Under the pieces are notes generated by a model. That model made no database searches. It saw only the letters and a list, made by a program, of their open reading frames with translations, and had not been told where the DNA came from. A DNA stretch of 64,000 nucleotides, taken from positions 16,889 to 80,888 of the forward strand of contig CAIJTR010000053.1 in NCBI GenBank assembly GCA_903823665.1. The letters are read 5' to 3'. A program made the position numbers and the translations under genes. Positions 17,315 through 26,096 of the stretch are shown one piece after another; position 1 is the first letter of the stretch, and each line of letters opens with the position of its first letter. This DNA comes from an uncultured Rhodospirillales bacterium. GTDB taxonomy: Bacteria > Pseudomonadota > Alphaproteobacteria > Acetobacterales > Acetobacteraceae.

Positions 17315-19738
17315 TCAGCAGGAAGGCCTACCTGGCGGACACACCCTTGCCGGGGCTGGCCGCGGCTGCGGTGCAGGCTGCGGCGGCGGAGCAGGCCGAG
17401 CCATCTGTGGCGCAGGCTGCGGCGGCGGAGCAGGCCGAGCCATCTGTGGAGCCGGCTGCGGCGGCGGAGCAGGCCGAGCCATCTGTGGAGCCGGCTGCGG
17501 TGGCGGGCGTGATACTTGCGGAGCCTGCTGCTGAGGGGCCGGCCTTGGCAACTGCGGCGCATTGGGTGCGGCCTGTGATGCTGGTGCCGGCAACTGCGGA
17601 TTGGGTCGCGCTCCCTGTGGAGTTGCCCCAGCGCCTGCTGCGGCTGCCTGGGGGACGGGCAATGGCTGCGCCAGCGCGGGCCTCCCCGGCTGCGGAACCG
17701 CCGAGGTATGAGGCACTGCCCCAGGCTGTGCGGCCCCTGCTTGCGCGCCGGGGAGCGGTGGCTGCCCAGGTCTGGCTGGCGAAACCCCGGCGGCCGCGGC
17801 GGATGGCACAGGTGGTGCCGCTCCTTGTGTGGTCGGCCGCCCAGCTTGTGGTGCCACCGTTGCGGCTGCCGGCGGAATGGCCGGACGCCCCCCAGGACCG
17901 GCGGGTTGCGGGGACGCCGCAGTGGATTGGCCAGCAGCACCCGGCTGGAGGCGCCCACCATTCGGCCCCGTGAGTGCTGGGGTGCCGGGCACCGTAGTTT
18001 GGCCTGGCAGATTGGCCGGACGGCCCTGCGCTCCAACCACAGCCCCCACTCCGACACCAACTGCAGCAGCACCGGCCACCGCCCCCAAACCAACCCCAGA
18101 GCCACCGCCAGCGCCCGTGCCAGCGCCCGTGCCAACTGCCGTGCCGGGTGCGGCGGTAGATCCTGCGCCAAGTCCGGCCGGGCGGGGATTTGCATAGGAT
18201 TTGATTGCCGCTGGGGTCGCACCGCGCGTGGCCAGCGTCGGCGGCACTTGTGCCCGCTCCTGCGGCTGCAGCGACGCGGTCTGCAACTGCGGGGCCGCAC
18301 GATATTGCTGCGCCACCGGCAGCGAGCGCTGCAAGGCGTTGGTCGGCACTACCGTGCGGTAGTTGTTGTTCACATAGTTGGTATTGTTATTGACCCTCGT
18401 AATGTTGGTCACGTTCGTCACATTGGTGACGTTCACCCGCCGGTAATAGTTGTTCGAAACCGCATAGGGCGGCCGGTAGACCTCACGCGGGCCCAGCGGA
18501 ATCCAACCCACAGCGGCACCAATCCCAACACCCACGGCCACACCTGCCGTTACGCCCAGGAATGTCACCAGTGCTGGCGAATAGACCGGCCTTTCACTCA
18601 CGACCACGTCTGGCGCCACCGGAATCCAACCCCAGCGCGGGCCGATCTGCGCCCAGCGGCCATAATGGAAGGGTGCAAATCCCCAGGCGGCGTCATCCAC
18701 CCAGGTCCAGCCCCAGGGTGCGACATAACTCCACCGCCCCTGGCGATACGGAACCCAGTCCGGTGCCACCGGCGGATACCAAACCTGCCCGTAATCTGGC
18801 GTCTGCTGCCATTGTCCGGTGCTGGCGACAGCGTCATAGCCGGTCATTTCCCGCACCACGGGCGGCAAATCCGCAGGGACCGTCGTTGCAGCAGCAACGG
18901 GCGCGAAGGCTGCGGAGGTCCCGGTCCCGGCTCGGGCAATGGCCCCACCAGGCCGCAGGCGCGCCATCTGGCGCTCCAGAAAATCATCCGGCACCTCTGA
19001 CACCACAATCCCGTCGAACGGGTCGGCACCGCTGATCTGCCCCGTCTGCTTCGACCCGACGGCCAGATGCTCCACGCCGGGACCGTTGAACTCGGCCGCC
19101 CCATCCACAACCGTCAACAATGTGGGCGACTGTGTGTCCCCGACGGTGATCTCGTAGTGACCGGGTTGGGTGATGCTGACGGTCCCGCGCGGGGTGCGGA
19201 TCGTCGCCGCCTGCCCTTCGCCCAGAATGCGGACGGACACGAACATGCGGCCAAGCGCCAGCGTTGTGTTCAGCGTCTGGTCGTCCAGCGTATCAACCGT
19301 GAACTGGGAAGACTGATCCAGTGTGAACCGCGCACCCCCGGCCTCGATATCGGTCGCAGCATTGGGCGATGTCCAAAACGAATGGCCCGACGTCACCGGG
19401 AAATTCTGCGTGGCAAACTCCCAATGGTCCGCGTCGCCCTGATGAAACGAGACCGTGCCGGTGATCGAGGCCACCCGGCCGACACGACCAGGCGGATCGC
19501 CCGATTCCTGGATTGCAGGCTCCTGCGGGGTCTGAGCATCCGACGGTGCCATATTGTCCACCGGAATGGCCTTCAGGCCAACCGAGGTTTCAAAGCCAGG
19601 TGCAGCAGCAGGTGCGGGCTCGGGCAACGGTGCGGCTGGGGGCACCTGCGCATATGCCGGCACCATCGTCGTCAGCAGCATTGACGTCAGGGCCGTGGTG
19701 GCGGTCAGGCGAAACAGAGGCCGGTTGTGTGCACGCAT
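17315..19738 (-). CDS. FecR-domain / DUF6600-like secreted protein with long Pro/Ala/Gly tail
   Basis: 807 residues from ATG 19738, with AAGGA about nine bases upstream; a TTG directly before the ATG is in frame. A signal peptide ends at AYA (about 30). Residues about 60-200 are a FecR-type domain (VASITGTVSFHQGDADHWEFA, QLTVDTLDDQ-like strand, PRGTVSITQPGHYEI). Residues about 275-380 are the Trp-rich DUF6600 module (GQVWYPPVAPDWVPYRQGRW, WTWVDDAAWGFAPFHYGRW). A glycine-rich hydrophobic stretch, an Asn/Val/Thr run near 430-460 and a disordered Pro/Ala/Gln tail to the end follow. The tail carries 13-residue tandem repeats (APQMARPAPPPQP). Probably an envelope-exposed protein of unknown function. 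Confidence 0.85.
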   Translation of the reverse strand: MRAHNRPLFRLTATTALTSMLLTTMVPAYAQVPPAAPLPEPAPAAAPGFETSVGLKAIPVDNMAPSDAQTPQEPAIQESGDPPGRVGRVASITGTVSFHQGDADHWEFATQNFPVTSGHSFWTSPNAATDIEAGGARFTLDQSSQFTVDTLDDQTLNTTLALGRMFVSVRILGEGQAATIRTPRGTVSITQPGHYEITVGDTQSPTLLTVVDGAAEFNGPGVEHLAVGSKQTGQISGADPFDGIVVSEVPDDFLERQMARLRPGGAIARAGTGTSAAFAPVAAATTVPADLPPVVREMTGYDAVASTGQWQQTPDYGQVWYPPVAPDWVPYRQGRWSYVAPWGWTWVDDAAWGFAPFHYGRWAQIGPRWGWIPVAPDVVVSERPVYSPALVTFLGVTAGVAVGVGIGAAVGWIPLGPREVYRPPYAVSNNYYRRVNVTNVTNVTNITRVNNNTNYVNNNYRTVVPTNALQRSLPVAQQYRAAPQLQTASLQPQERAQVPPTLATRGATPAAIKSYANPRPAGLGAGSTAAPGTAVGTGAGTGAGGGSGVGLGAVAGAAAVGVGVGAVVGAQGRPANLPGQTTVPGTPALTGPNGGRLQPGAAGQSTAASPQPAGPGGRPAIPPAAATVAPQAGRPTTQGAAPPVPSAAAAGVSPARPGQPPLPGAQAGAAQPGAVPHTSAVPQPGRPALAQPLPVPQAAAAGAGATPQGARPNPQLPAPASQAAPNAPQLPRPAPQQQAPQVSRPPPQPAPQMARPAPPPQPAPQMARPAPPPQPAPQMARPAPPPQPAPQPRPAPARVCPPGRPSC
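17373..17506 (-). repeat. 39-base in-frame tandem repeat in the FecR/DUF6600 gene
   Basis: Three near-identical 39-base units (17373-17411, 17412-17450, 17451-17489) and a partial fourth encode the 13-residue unit APQMARPAPPPQP. The period is a multiple of three, so changes in copy number keep the frame. This is coding repeat DNA, not a CRISPR array. Confidence 0.9.
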
Positions 19739-19909
19739 CAAACTTTTCCTTCGGACCGGACAATGACCGGCACCTTACTTATCCCCGACAAACATGGCGA
19801 AAACGGGTCCATTGCCTTACCGCAACGTGAACAAGAGTTCACCGCATCCGCCGCCAATTGGCCACACTCTGCACCCATATTCAGCATTGATCCAACCAGG
19901 AGCAGTGAC

Positions 19910-20215
19910 ATGTCGACGCAGCGTTTCCCCAAAGTGCTGAGGCTGGCCGCCGGTGCCACTTTGCTGGCACTTGGCGGCTGCGTGGCCTACCCGGCAGGTC
20001 CTGGATACTACGCCGCAGGTCCAGGCCCCGCACCCTACGCGGCACCCTATGACAGCGGTGGATATTATGCGGCAGCCCCTGCCCCGGTCGTGGTCGAAGC
20101 GCCAATCGTCGTGCCGTTCGGCGGCTATTATGGCGGATATCGGGGCGGATATGGCGGAGGTCACTATGGCGGTGGCGGCTGGGGTGGCGGCAGCTGGCAC
20201 GGCGGTCGTCGCTGA
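19910..20215 (+). CDS. Small Gly/Tyr-rich lipoprotein
   Basis: 101 residues from ATG 19910, with AGGAG nine bases upstream. The signal peptide has a lipobox ending LALGGC at about residue 24. After it the sequence is Pro/Ala/Tyr-rich and then Gly/Tyr-rich (GGYYGGYRGGYGGGHYGGGG), a composition typical of small outer-membrane-associated lipoproteins of unknown role in alphaproteobacteria. It is divergent from the FecR/DUF6600 gene across 171 bases and followed by an intrinsic terminator. No family function can be assigned. Confidence 0.78.
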   Translation: MSTQRFPKVLRLAAGATLLALGGCVAYPAGPGYYAAGPGPAPYAAPYDSGGYYAAAPAPVVVEAPIVVPFGGYYGGYRGGYGGGHYGGGGWGGGSWHGGRR

Positions 20216-20250
20216 GCCCGAAGCGCCCGGAGTTCGAACGCGCGCATCAA

Positions 20251-20280
20251 AAAAGGCCGGGGATCGCTCCCCGGCCTTTT
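20251..20280. terminator. Bidirectional intrinsic terminator
   Basis: AAAAGGCCGGGG (20251-20262) and CCCCGGCCTTTT (20269-20280) form a perfect 12-base stem with a six-base loop, giving a T-run on both strands. It lies between the lipoprotein gene and the convergent end of pntB and can serve both. Confidence 0.85.
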
Positions 20281-20286
20281 ACGTTG

Positions 20287-21693
20287 TCAGTGGCCGAGGC
20301 CCTTGACGATCTCTTCCGTCATCTTCTTCGCGTCACCGAACAGCATCATGGTGTTCGGGCGGAAGAACAACTCGTTGTCCACACCCGCATAGCCTGACGC
20401 CATCGATCGCTTGACGAACAGCACCGTCGCCGCCTTGTCCACTTCCAGGATCGGCATGCCGTAAATCGCCGAGCTCGGATCGGTCTTGGCCGCCGGGTTG
20501 GTCACGTCATTCGCACCGATGACATAGACGACGTCAGCTGTGGAGAAGTCGTTGTTGATTTCCTCCAGCTCGAACACCTCATCATACGGCACGTTGGCTT
20601 CCGCGAGCAAAACGTTCATGTGGCCGGGCATACGACCAGCCACAGGGTGAATGGCGTATTTCACCTCAACGCCCTCTTTCTTCAGCAGATCGCCCATCTC
20701 CCGCAGCGCGTGCTGGGCCTGAGCCACCGCCATGCCGTAGCCGGGCACGATGATGACCTTGCCGGCATTCTTCATAATGAACGCCGCGTCATCCGCGTTG
20801 CCGGTCTTCACCGTGCGATCAGTCGCACCCGCGGGGCCCGCCGGACCAGCGCCGCTATCCGTGCCAAAGCCGCCCAGCAGCACGTTGAAGATGCTGCGGT
20901 TCATGCCTTTGCACATGATGTAGGACAGAATGGCACCGGACGCACCGACGAGGGCACCGGTGATGATCAAAGCCAGGTTCTGAATGGTGAAGCCGATGCC
21001 GCAGGCCGCCCAGCCGGAATAGCTGTTCAGCATGGACACCACCACCGGCATGTCCGCGCCACCAATCGGGATGATCAGCAGGAAGCCTAGGCCGATCGCG
21101 AGCACCGCGATGATCCAGAAGATCAGCTGGCTGCCGGTCACCACGAAGCACACGATCAGCAACGCGAGCAAAATACCGAGGCCGAGATTGATCTGGTGCT
21201 GGAACTTGAAGGTGATCGGGTTGCCCTTCATCAGCGCCTGCAGCTTGGCAAACGCGATGAGCGAGCCGGAGAAGGTGATCGCACCAATCGCCAGACCCAG
21301 CGACATCTCCACCAGACTTTCGGTGTGGATGTTGCCTGCCGTGCCGATGCCGAAAGCTTCCGGCGCGTTGAGTGCGGCAGCCGCCACGAACACCGCGGCC
21401 AAACCAACCAACGAGTGGAAGGCGGCGACCAGCTGCGGCAGCGCCGTCATCTGGATCTGCTTGGCCAGATACATCCCAATCGAGCCGCCAATGGCGACCG
21501 CGATGATGATCAGCACATAGCCATGCGCGGACATCCCGGCATGCGCAAGCGTTGCCACAATGGCGATGCCCATGCCGATCATGCCGTAGCGGTTGCCCTG
21601 CTGCGACGTCTCGGGGTTGGAAAGGCCGCGCAATGCTACAATGAACAGCACGGCTGCGACGAGATAGGCGACCGAGGTCAAGGATGCGGACAT
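20287..21693 (-). CDS. pntB: NAD(P) transhydrogenase subunit beta
   Basis: 468 residues from ATG 21693. The N-terminal 260 residues contain about nine membrane helices (YLVAAVLFIVALRGLSNPETS, GNRYGMIGMGIAI and others). The C-terminal NADP(H)-binding domain III follows with VPGYGMAVAQAQHALREM, HPVAGRMPGHMNVLLAEA, YVIGANDVTNPAAKTDPSS and VDKAATVLFVKRSM. With PntAA and PntAB it forms the proton-translocating transhydrogenase that reduces NADP+ with NADH using proton-motive force. Upstream in-frame ATG 21753 would overlap pntAB and was rejected. Four bases separate it from pntAB. Confidence 0.97.
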   Translation of the reverse strand: MSASLTSVAYLVAAVLFIVALRGLSNPETSQQGNRYGMIGMGIAIVATLAHAGMSAHGYVLIIIAVAIGGSIGMYLAKQIQMTALPQLVAAFHSLVGLAAVFVAAAALNAPEAFGIGTAGNIHTESLVEMSLGLAIGAITFSGSLIAFAKLQALMKGNPITFKFQHQINLGLGILLALLIVCFVVTGSQLIFWIIAVLAIGLGFLLIIPIGGADMPVVVSMLNSYSGWAACGIGFTIQNLALIITGALVGASGAILSYIMCKGMNRSIFNVLLGGFGTDSGAGPAGPAGATDRTVKTGNADDAAFIMKNAGKVIIVPGYGMAVAQAQHALREMGDLLKKEGVEVKYAIHPVAGRMPGHMNVLLAEANVPYDEVFELEEINNDFSTADVVYVIGANDVTNPAAKTDPSSAIYGMPILEVDKAATVLFVKRSMASGYAGVDNELFFRPNTMMLFGDAKKMTEEIVKGLGH

Positions 21694-21697
21694 CGGA

Positions 21698-22093
21698 TTA
21701 CTTCGCCTTCTTCTTGAACATCGAAAGCATGCGCTGGGTGACCATGAAGCCACCGAAGATGTTCACACTCGCCAACATCACCGCGATGAAGCCGAATGCC
21801 ATTGCCCAATAGCTGGTCGAAAGGCCGGTGACGAGCATGGCACCGACGATGATCACGGACGAGATCGCGTTGGTCACACCCATCAGCGGGGAGTGCAGCG
21901 CGGGCGTCACGTTCCAGACGACGTAGTAGCCAACGAAGCAGGCCATGAGGAAGATAGCGAGCAGGAAGATGAAGGGCTCAACCGCTTCGGCCACCGGGCC
22001 AGCGGCCTGGGTGAATTGCCGCGCGCTGTCGGCAAGTTCCTGCGCGCGGGTGGCGATTTGGGCGGCCTGTTGGGCCAGCTGATCGGGGGTCAT
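21698..22093 (-). CDS. pntAB: NAD(P) transhydrogenase subunit alpha, part 2 (membrane domain)
   Basis: 131 residues from ATG 22093, with GAGGAA upstream. It contains an alanine- and glutamine-rich N-terminus and three to four membrane helices: [41 protein letters not shown] and [26 protein letters not shown]. It corresponds to the membrane part of the fused E. coli PntA and is a separate gene as in Rhodospirillum rubrum. Sits between pntAA and pntB with gaps of 10 and 4 bases. Confidence 0.95.
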   Translation of the reverse strand: MTPDQLAQQAAQIATRAQELADSARQFTQAAGPVAEAVEPFIFLLAIFLMACFVGYYVVWNVTPALHSPLMGVTNAISSVIIVGAMLVTGLSTSYWAMAFGFIAVMLASVNIFGGFMVTQRMLSMFKKKAK

Positions 22094-22103
22094 TGGGCGT
22101 TCC

Positions 22104-23258
22104 TCAGGCGGCAGCGGTTGCTGCAGGAGCGGGGGGCTGGAAGGACGGATGCACCACAACACCGCCGCGCGTGAGCATCACGCCTTTGACGATATCGTCG
22201 CTCTCGGGAAGCTTCGGGGCTTTCGCCTCCTTGTCCCAGAACGTGCTCAGGAAGGTGTATAGGTTCTTCGAGTAAAGTTGGCTTGCCGCCACCGGAATAC
22301 GGCCCGGCCAGTTGGTCCAGCCCACAATTTTCACGCCGTTGGGTGAGACGATCATGTTGCCCGGCTGCGTCAGTTCGCAGTTGCCGCCGGCATCAGAGGC
22401 GATGTCCACGATCACGCTGCCGGCCTTCATGCTGGCCACGTGTGCCGCGTTGACGATGATCGGTGCCTTGCGGCCCATCACCAGCGCCGTGCAGATCACC
22501 ATGTCGTTCTTGGCGATGGTGGTGCTCATCAGCTCCGCCTGTTTGGCGCGGAATGCCTCGCTCATCTGGCCGGCATAGGCACCGGTCTGCTTGGCGCTCT
22601 CCTCGTCATCAACACCGATATAGGTGGCTCCGAGCGAGCGGATTTCCTCCTTCGCGGCGGGGCGCACGTCAGTCGCCGAAACCAGCGCGCCGAGGCGACG
22701 AGCGGTGGCGATCGCCTGCAGACCCGCCACACCGGCACCGATCACAAACACACGCGCGGGCGGCACGGTGCCGGCGGCGGTCATCATCATCGGGAAGCCA
22801 CGGTCGAACGCCGCGGCACCCTCGATCACGGCGCGATACCCGGCCAAGTTCGCTTGGCTCGACAGAATATCCATCGACTGCGCGCGGGTGATGCGCGGCA
22901 GCAATTCCATCGCGGCGCAATCAATCCCGGCGGCGGCCAATGATGGCACCAGCTCGGCATCTGCGAAGGCGTTGGCGGTGCACACCAGCAGCGTGCCGCG
23001 GGCGATCATTGGCCGGATCGTGGCGTCGGGAGCCTGAACGGCAAACACGACATTGGCATTGGCCAGCGTGCTCGCCGCGTCCTGTGCTACTTCCGCCCCG
23101 GCGGCCACGTAATCCGCGTCGGAAATCGAAGAGGCAAGCCCCGCCCCATGTTCGACCACGACGGTGATCCCAAGGGCCGTCAGCTTCTTGACCGTCTCCG
23201 GTGTGGCAGCCACGCGCGTCTCAAAGGCGCGCCGTTCTCTGAGCACCGCAAGGCGCAT
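22104..23258 (-). CDS. pntAA: NAD(P) transhydrogenase subunit alpha, part 1 (NAD-binding)
   Basis: 384 residues, homologous to alanine dehydrogenase. It starts [20 protein letters not shown]. The Rossmann motif is [22 protein letters not shown], followed by [22 protein letters not shown]. The mobile loop region is around [17 protein letters not shown] and the C-terminal block is [25 protein letters not shown]. It is the soluble domain I that binds NAD(H). GAGGA lies about twelve bases before the ATG. First gene of a three-gene pnt operon. Confidence 0.97.
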   Translation of the reverse strand: MRLAVLRERRAFETRVAATPETVKKLTALGITVVVEHGAGLASSISDADYVAAGAEVAQDAASTLANANVVFAVQAPDATIRPMIARGTLLVCTANAFADAELVPSLAAAGIDCAAMELLPRITRAQSMDILSSQANLAGYRAVIEGAAAFDRGFPMMMTAAGTVPPARVFVIGAGVAGLQAIATARRLGALVSATDVRPAAKEEIRSLGATYIGVDDEESAKQTGAYAGQMSEAFRAKQAELMSTTIAKNDMVICTALVMGRKAPIIVNAAHVASMKAGSVIVDIASDAGGNCELTQPGNMIVSPNGVKIVGWTNWPGRIPVAASQLYSKNLYTFLSTFWDKEAKAPKLPESDDIVKGVMLTRGGVVVHPSFQPPAPAATAAA

Positions 23259-23384
23259 CGGATTTTATCCTCAATGGTGATGACGACGCAGCACGGGCGA
23301 CCGTTGCCCGACCGAGTGAACAAAGTTTATGCCCGCCAGTGCCCGTCTAGCGCAAGAGGGCCAGTGCAAGAGGGCAACGAGCGC

Positions 23385-24629
23385 TCAGATACGGACTGGT
23401 GACGTAACGTCAAGCTGTGGTGGCGCGCTTAAAACCTGAACGCCGGGAAGCCCCGCCTGTCGCGCGTCCAGACCATACACCTTCACGTTGCTCGCCTCCG
23501 CCTTGATGAGCCGCGATCCTTTGCCGCTGGCCGCCTCCCCTGCCCCGCTTTGATTGGCGAATCCCAGGATCGGCCAGCTTGGATGGCGGGTGAGCCTGGC
23601 CGGCGCGATCATCACAAGATTGCGAATGCTGATGCTTGACACCGGATGGAACATCACACCCGCCGCATCCTGGTTCTCCCCGCCATAATGGATCACCCAG
23701 CTGGCGTCCGATTTGGGGCTCTTCTCACAAATCACGTCCTCCATCTCCAGCACACCGCCGTCCGGCACATCCAGACAAGCAGAGGCCGTGCCATCGATGT
23801 CGATCAGCCGAGTGCGGCGGATAATGGTCCGTGCCGCGCGGGATTTCAGCAGATGTCCAATTTCACATTGTGTTGAAAGCGTGTCTTCGACGGTCAGCAG
23901 ATCGACCGGCCCGATATAGATGTTGTGCGTCCGCCCGATTGGCCCACCATTGCGGCGAAACTCGCACCGCCGCAGCGTCACCGTCTGGCCGGGTGAGCCG
24001 CCGAGAATGCCGTCATCGCATCCGGTAAGACGCACGTCCTCGAACAGCATATTGCCTGGGCGCGACACATTTTCCCCGAGGGTTCCGATGCGAATGGCCG
24101 AGTAGTTGCCCTGCCCGTCCGGGCGCTTGAAGCCATCAAAATTGAGGCGTCGGAATGTGGTGTCATAATCAGAGGTGATGAATGCACCTTGCTGGAGATA
24201 AATGACGCCCTCCCCGCCGCCTGAACACGTAAGCTCCGGCGCTGGCTTGCCTGGCTCCCCCTCAATCACCGCCGGTCCCAGCAGATTGCCGTGATAAGGC
24301 GGCCAGCCGCCATGGTTGTTCTTCGGCCATTTCCGCGAATAGCTGTCCACGTCCTGATCATAATAGCCCGGCGGCCCGGGGCTGATGATCATGTGAATGG
24401 GGTCGTGATTGGGCGTTTTGGCAAACGGGTCCCACTTCACCGCCAAACGCTCCCCGGCCGCGGTGATCGACTTGTAGTGCTGGTCAGGCCCGACCAGCAG
24501 CATTTCCGGCCCGCCATCCTTGGGGACTGCAGCAACCGTCGCCGCCCGCTCCCTGGGTGCAGCGCATCCCGCCATCGCTGAAATCGCGGCTGTGGCAAGG
24601 GCACGGCGGGTGAGGCGAATGGATGTCAT
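23385..24629 (-). CDS. Right-handed beta-helix lipoprotein (pectate-lyase-like fold)
   Basis: About 414 residues from ATG 24629. The N-terminus has a twin-arginine-like run TRRALATAA and a lipobox ending AMAGC near residue 20, so it is probably exported folded or as a lipoprotein. The body shows the short-strand pattern of parallel beta-helix proteins: VIYLQQGAFITSDYDTTFRRLNFDG, MLFEDVRLTGCDDGILGGSPGQTVTLRRCEFR, TIIRRTRLIDIDG. Such folds bind or cleave polysaccharides, but no catalytic set is recognisable. It lies downstream of a GT87-like membrane protein on the same strand. Confidence 0.72.
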   Translation of the reverse strand: MTSIRLTRRALATAAISAMAGCAAPRERAATVAAVPKDGGPEMLLVGPDQHYKSITAAGERLAVKWDPFAKTPNHDPIHMIISPGPPGYYDQDVDSYSRKWPKNNHGGWPPYHGNLLGPAVIEGEPGKPAPELTCSGGGEGVIYLQQGAFITSDYDTTFRRLNFDGFKRPDGQGNYSAIRIGTLGENVSRPGNMLFEDVRLTGCDDGILGGSPGQTVTLRRCEFRRNGGPIGRTHNIYIGPVDLLTVEDTLSTQCEIGHLLKSRAARTIIRRTRLIDIDGTASACLDVPDGGVLEMEDVICEKSPKSDASWVIHYGGENQDAAGVMFHPVSSISIRNLVMIAPARLTRHPSWPILGFANQSGAGEAASGKGSRLIKAEASNVKVYGLDARQAGLPGVQVLSAPPQLDVTSPVRI

Positions 24630-24709
24630 AACAATGCGGCTCCCAGGTCTGGCAGTGGCATGTGCATGCATGGCGCACTCCCGCGCACGGCGCCAGTGGT
24701 GCCGAGATG

Positions 24710-25918
24710 TCAGGCAGGCTGAGCCGTCTGCCGGCTTTGTGGAACATCGCCCGTAGCTGAAGCCATAACCGAGACAACCAACGCCGGAAGCAGCAACAGC
24801 GGCCCGATTTCAAGCCCCACGCCGTATGCCACCATCGGCACCACCAACGGGGCCAAGATCAACGGCACACTCGCCGTGATCCAGGCCCTCGGTGACACGC
24901 CCGCCTGCAACAGCCATAGCGGCACCAGCATGGCCACCACCAAATCGTAAACCTGAATGTACGGCGTGGCGAAGAACGTGCCCATGACGAGTGCTGCGTA
25001 TTTGGCCGAAAGCGGCCCGACCCCACGCCACGCATACACGACGGCCCCGAGCGCCAGCACTCCAGCCACCGCCTGCACCACGTAGGCCGTGGAAACCGAG
25101 GCGGGCAGATGGCGAACGGTGACGAAAACCGAGGTGAACAGATACCAAAAATCCGTCCCATCCTCGAGCACGCGCGGCCCCAGCACTGCCACCTGATGCC
25201 GATACTCAACCCAACGATCCAATCCGAAGATCATCACAGAACCCGCCAGCAGCAGCGCCGCGGAGCCCGCCGTGGCGAACAGCGCCGCCCAGCGTCGCCC
25301 GGCCAGCAAGGCAAACGGCAGCAGAAACGCCAGTTGCGGCTTCACCACCAACACGCCCAGCAAAGCACCCGCCAAAATCGGACGGGCAGGCAGCAGCATT
25401 AGCCCAAACCCGAGGATCGCCGCCATCCACGTGCCGTTTTGCCCAGCCATCGAGTTGAGAAACACCGCCGGTGCCGCCACGGCATAAAGCACCACGTCCA
25501 CCCACCGAGCGCCCGGCCAGGCGACACGCACGGTGAGGGCAAACACCACAATGCCGCCAAAGAACCAGAAGGCGAGCCCCGGCAGATAAGGCAGCACCGC
25601 CATCGGCAGGCTCAGCAGAAACATCACCGGCGGATACGAATAGTGATAGAGCGTCATCTTGCCGCCCAGCACGCTCTCTTCGAACGCATGAAACCGGGCG
25701 AAATCATAAATCTCGTCCGACCGCCCCAGCCACGCGAGCCGCGGGGCGGACCAGAAATTGATGAAATCATCGCCAAACACATACGTGCCGTCAGCGGTCA
25801 GCCCGGTCGCCAACGCCCCGCGCAAATGGCCGACCAGCAGCCCCACAAACACCGCGAGCGCTGCCACCGCCACAATCCGCATCACTCTCGGGTTCGGCCA
25901 GAAGGCGGTGGCTGGCAT
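24710..25918 (-). CDS. GT87 (DUF2029)-type polyprenol-phosphate-mannose glycosyltransferase-like membrane protein
   Basis: 402 residues with about ten membrane segments. The GT87/DUF2029 pattern is visible: an early lumenal D-D/D-F motif (YVFGDDFINFWSAPRLAW), FEESVLGG followed by YHYSYPPVMFLLSLPMA, and an AGQNGTWMAAILGFGLMLL block with GVLVVKPQLAFLLPFALLAGRRW. The family adds mannose or arabinose-type sugars from polyprenyl carriers in the periplasm. ATG 25918 has GGAG six bases upstream and was preferred over ATG 25942. Acceptor unknown. The beta-helix lipoprotein gene downstream may be co-transcribed. Confidence 0.8.
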   Translation of the reverse strand: MPATAFWPNPRVMRIVAVAALAVFVGLLVGHLRGALATGLTADGTYVFGDDFINFWSAPRLAWLGRSDEIYDFARFHAFEESVLGGKMTLYHYSYPPVMFLLSLPMAVLPYLPGLAFWFFGGIVVFALTVRVAWPGARWVDVVLYAVAAPAVFLNSMAGQNGTWMAAILGFGLMLLPARPILAGALLGVLVVKPQLAFLLPFALLAGRRWAALFATAGSAALLLAGSVMIFGLDRWVEYRHQVAVLGPRVLEDGTDFWYLFTSVFVTVRHLPASVSTAYVVQAVAGVLALGAVVYAWRGVGPLSAKYAALVMGTFFATPYIQVYDLVVAMLVPLWLLQAGVSPRAWITASVPLILAPLVVPMVAYGVGLEIGPLLLLPALVVSVMASATGDVPQSRQTAQPA

Positions 25919-25992
25919 TGGGGTCTCCGCAATACGTATCATTCCACGCTACACGAAATGCCCGAATTGAACCGGCTGCGTTGATCGAAAAC

Positions 25993-26078
25993 CGTCATTA
26001 CGAGGAGCCGCTTGGCGACGAAGCAACCCAGAGTCACCGACTGTGACTCTGGGTTGCTTCGCTTCGCTCGCAATGACG
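25993..26078. repeat. REP-like palindromic element (CGTCATTRCGAGG family)
   Basis: An 86-base imperfect palindrome begins CGTCATTACGAGG and ends CTCGCAATGACG, with inner arms AAGCAACCCAGAGTCAC and GTGACTCTGGGTTGCTT. A second member of the family lies at 61202-61307. It sits between the convergent or adjacent ends of the GT87 and ABC1 genes. Such elements are dispersed intergenic repeats and can form very stable cruciforms. Confidence 0.85.
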
Positions 26079-26096
26079 TTGGTGTTATTTATCGTG

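Noticed and set aside
17373..17506. Regularly repeated 39-base units, considered as a CRISPR array
   Set aside because: Units are adjacent without spacers, keep the reading frame and encode a 13-residue repeat; there are no cas genes.
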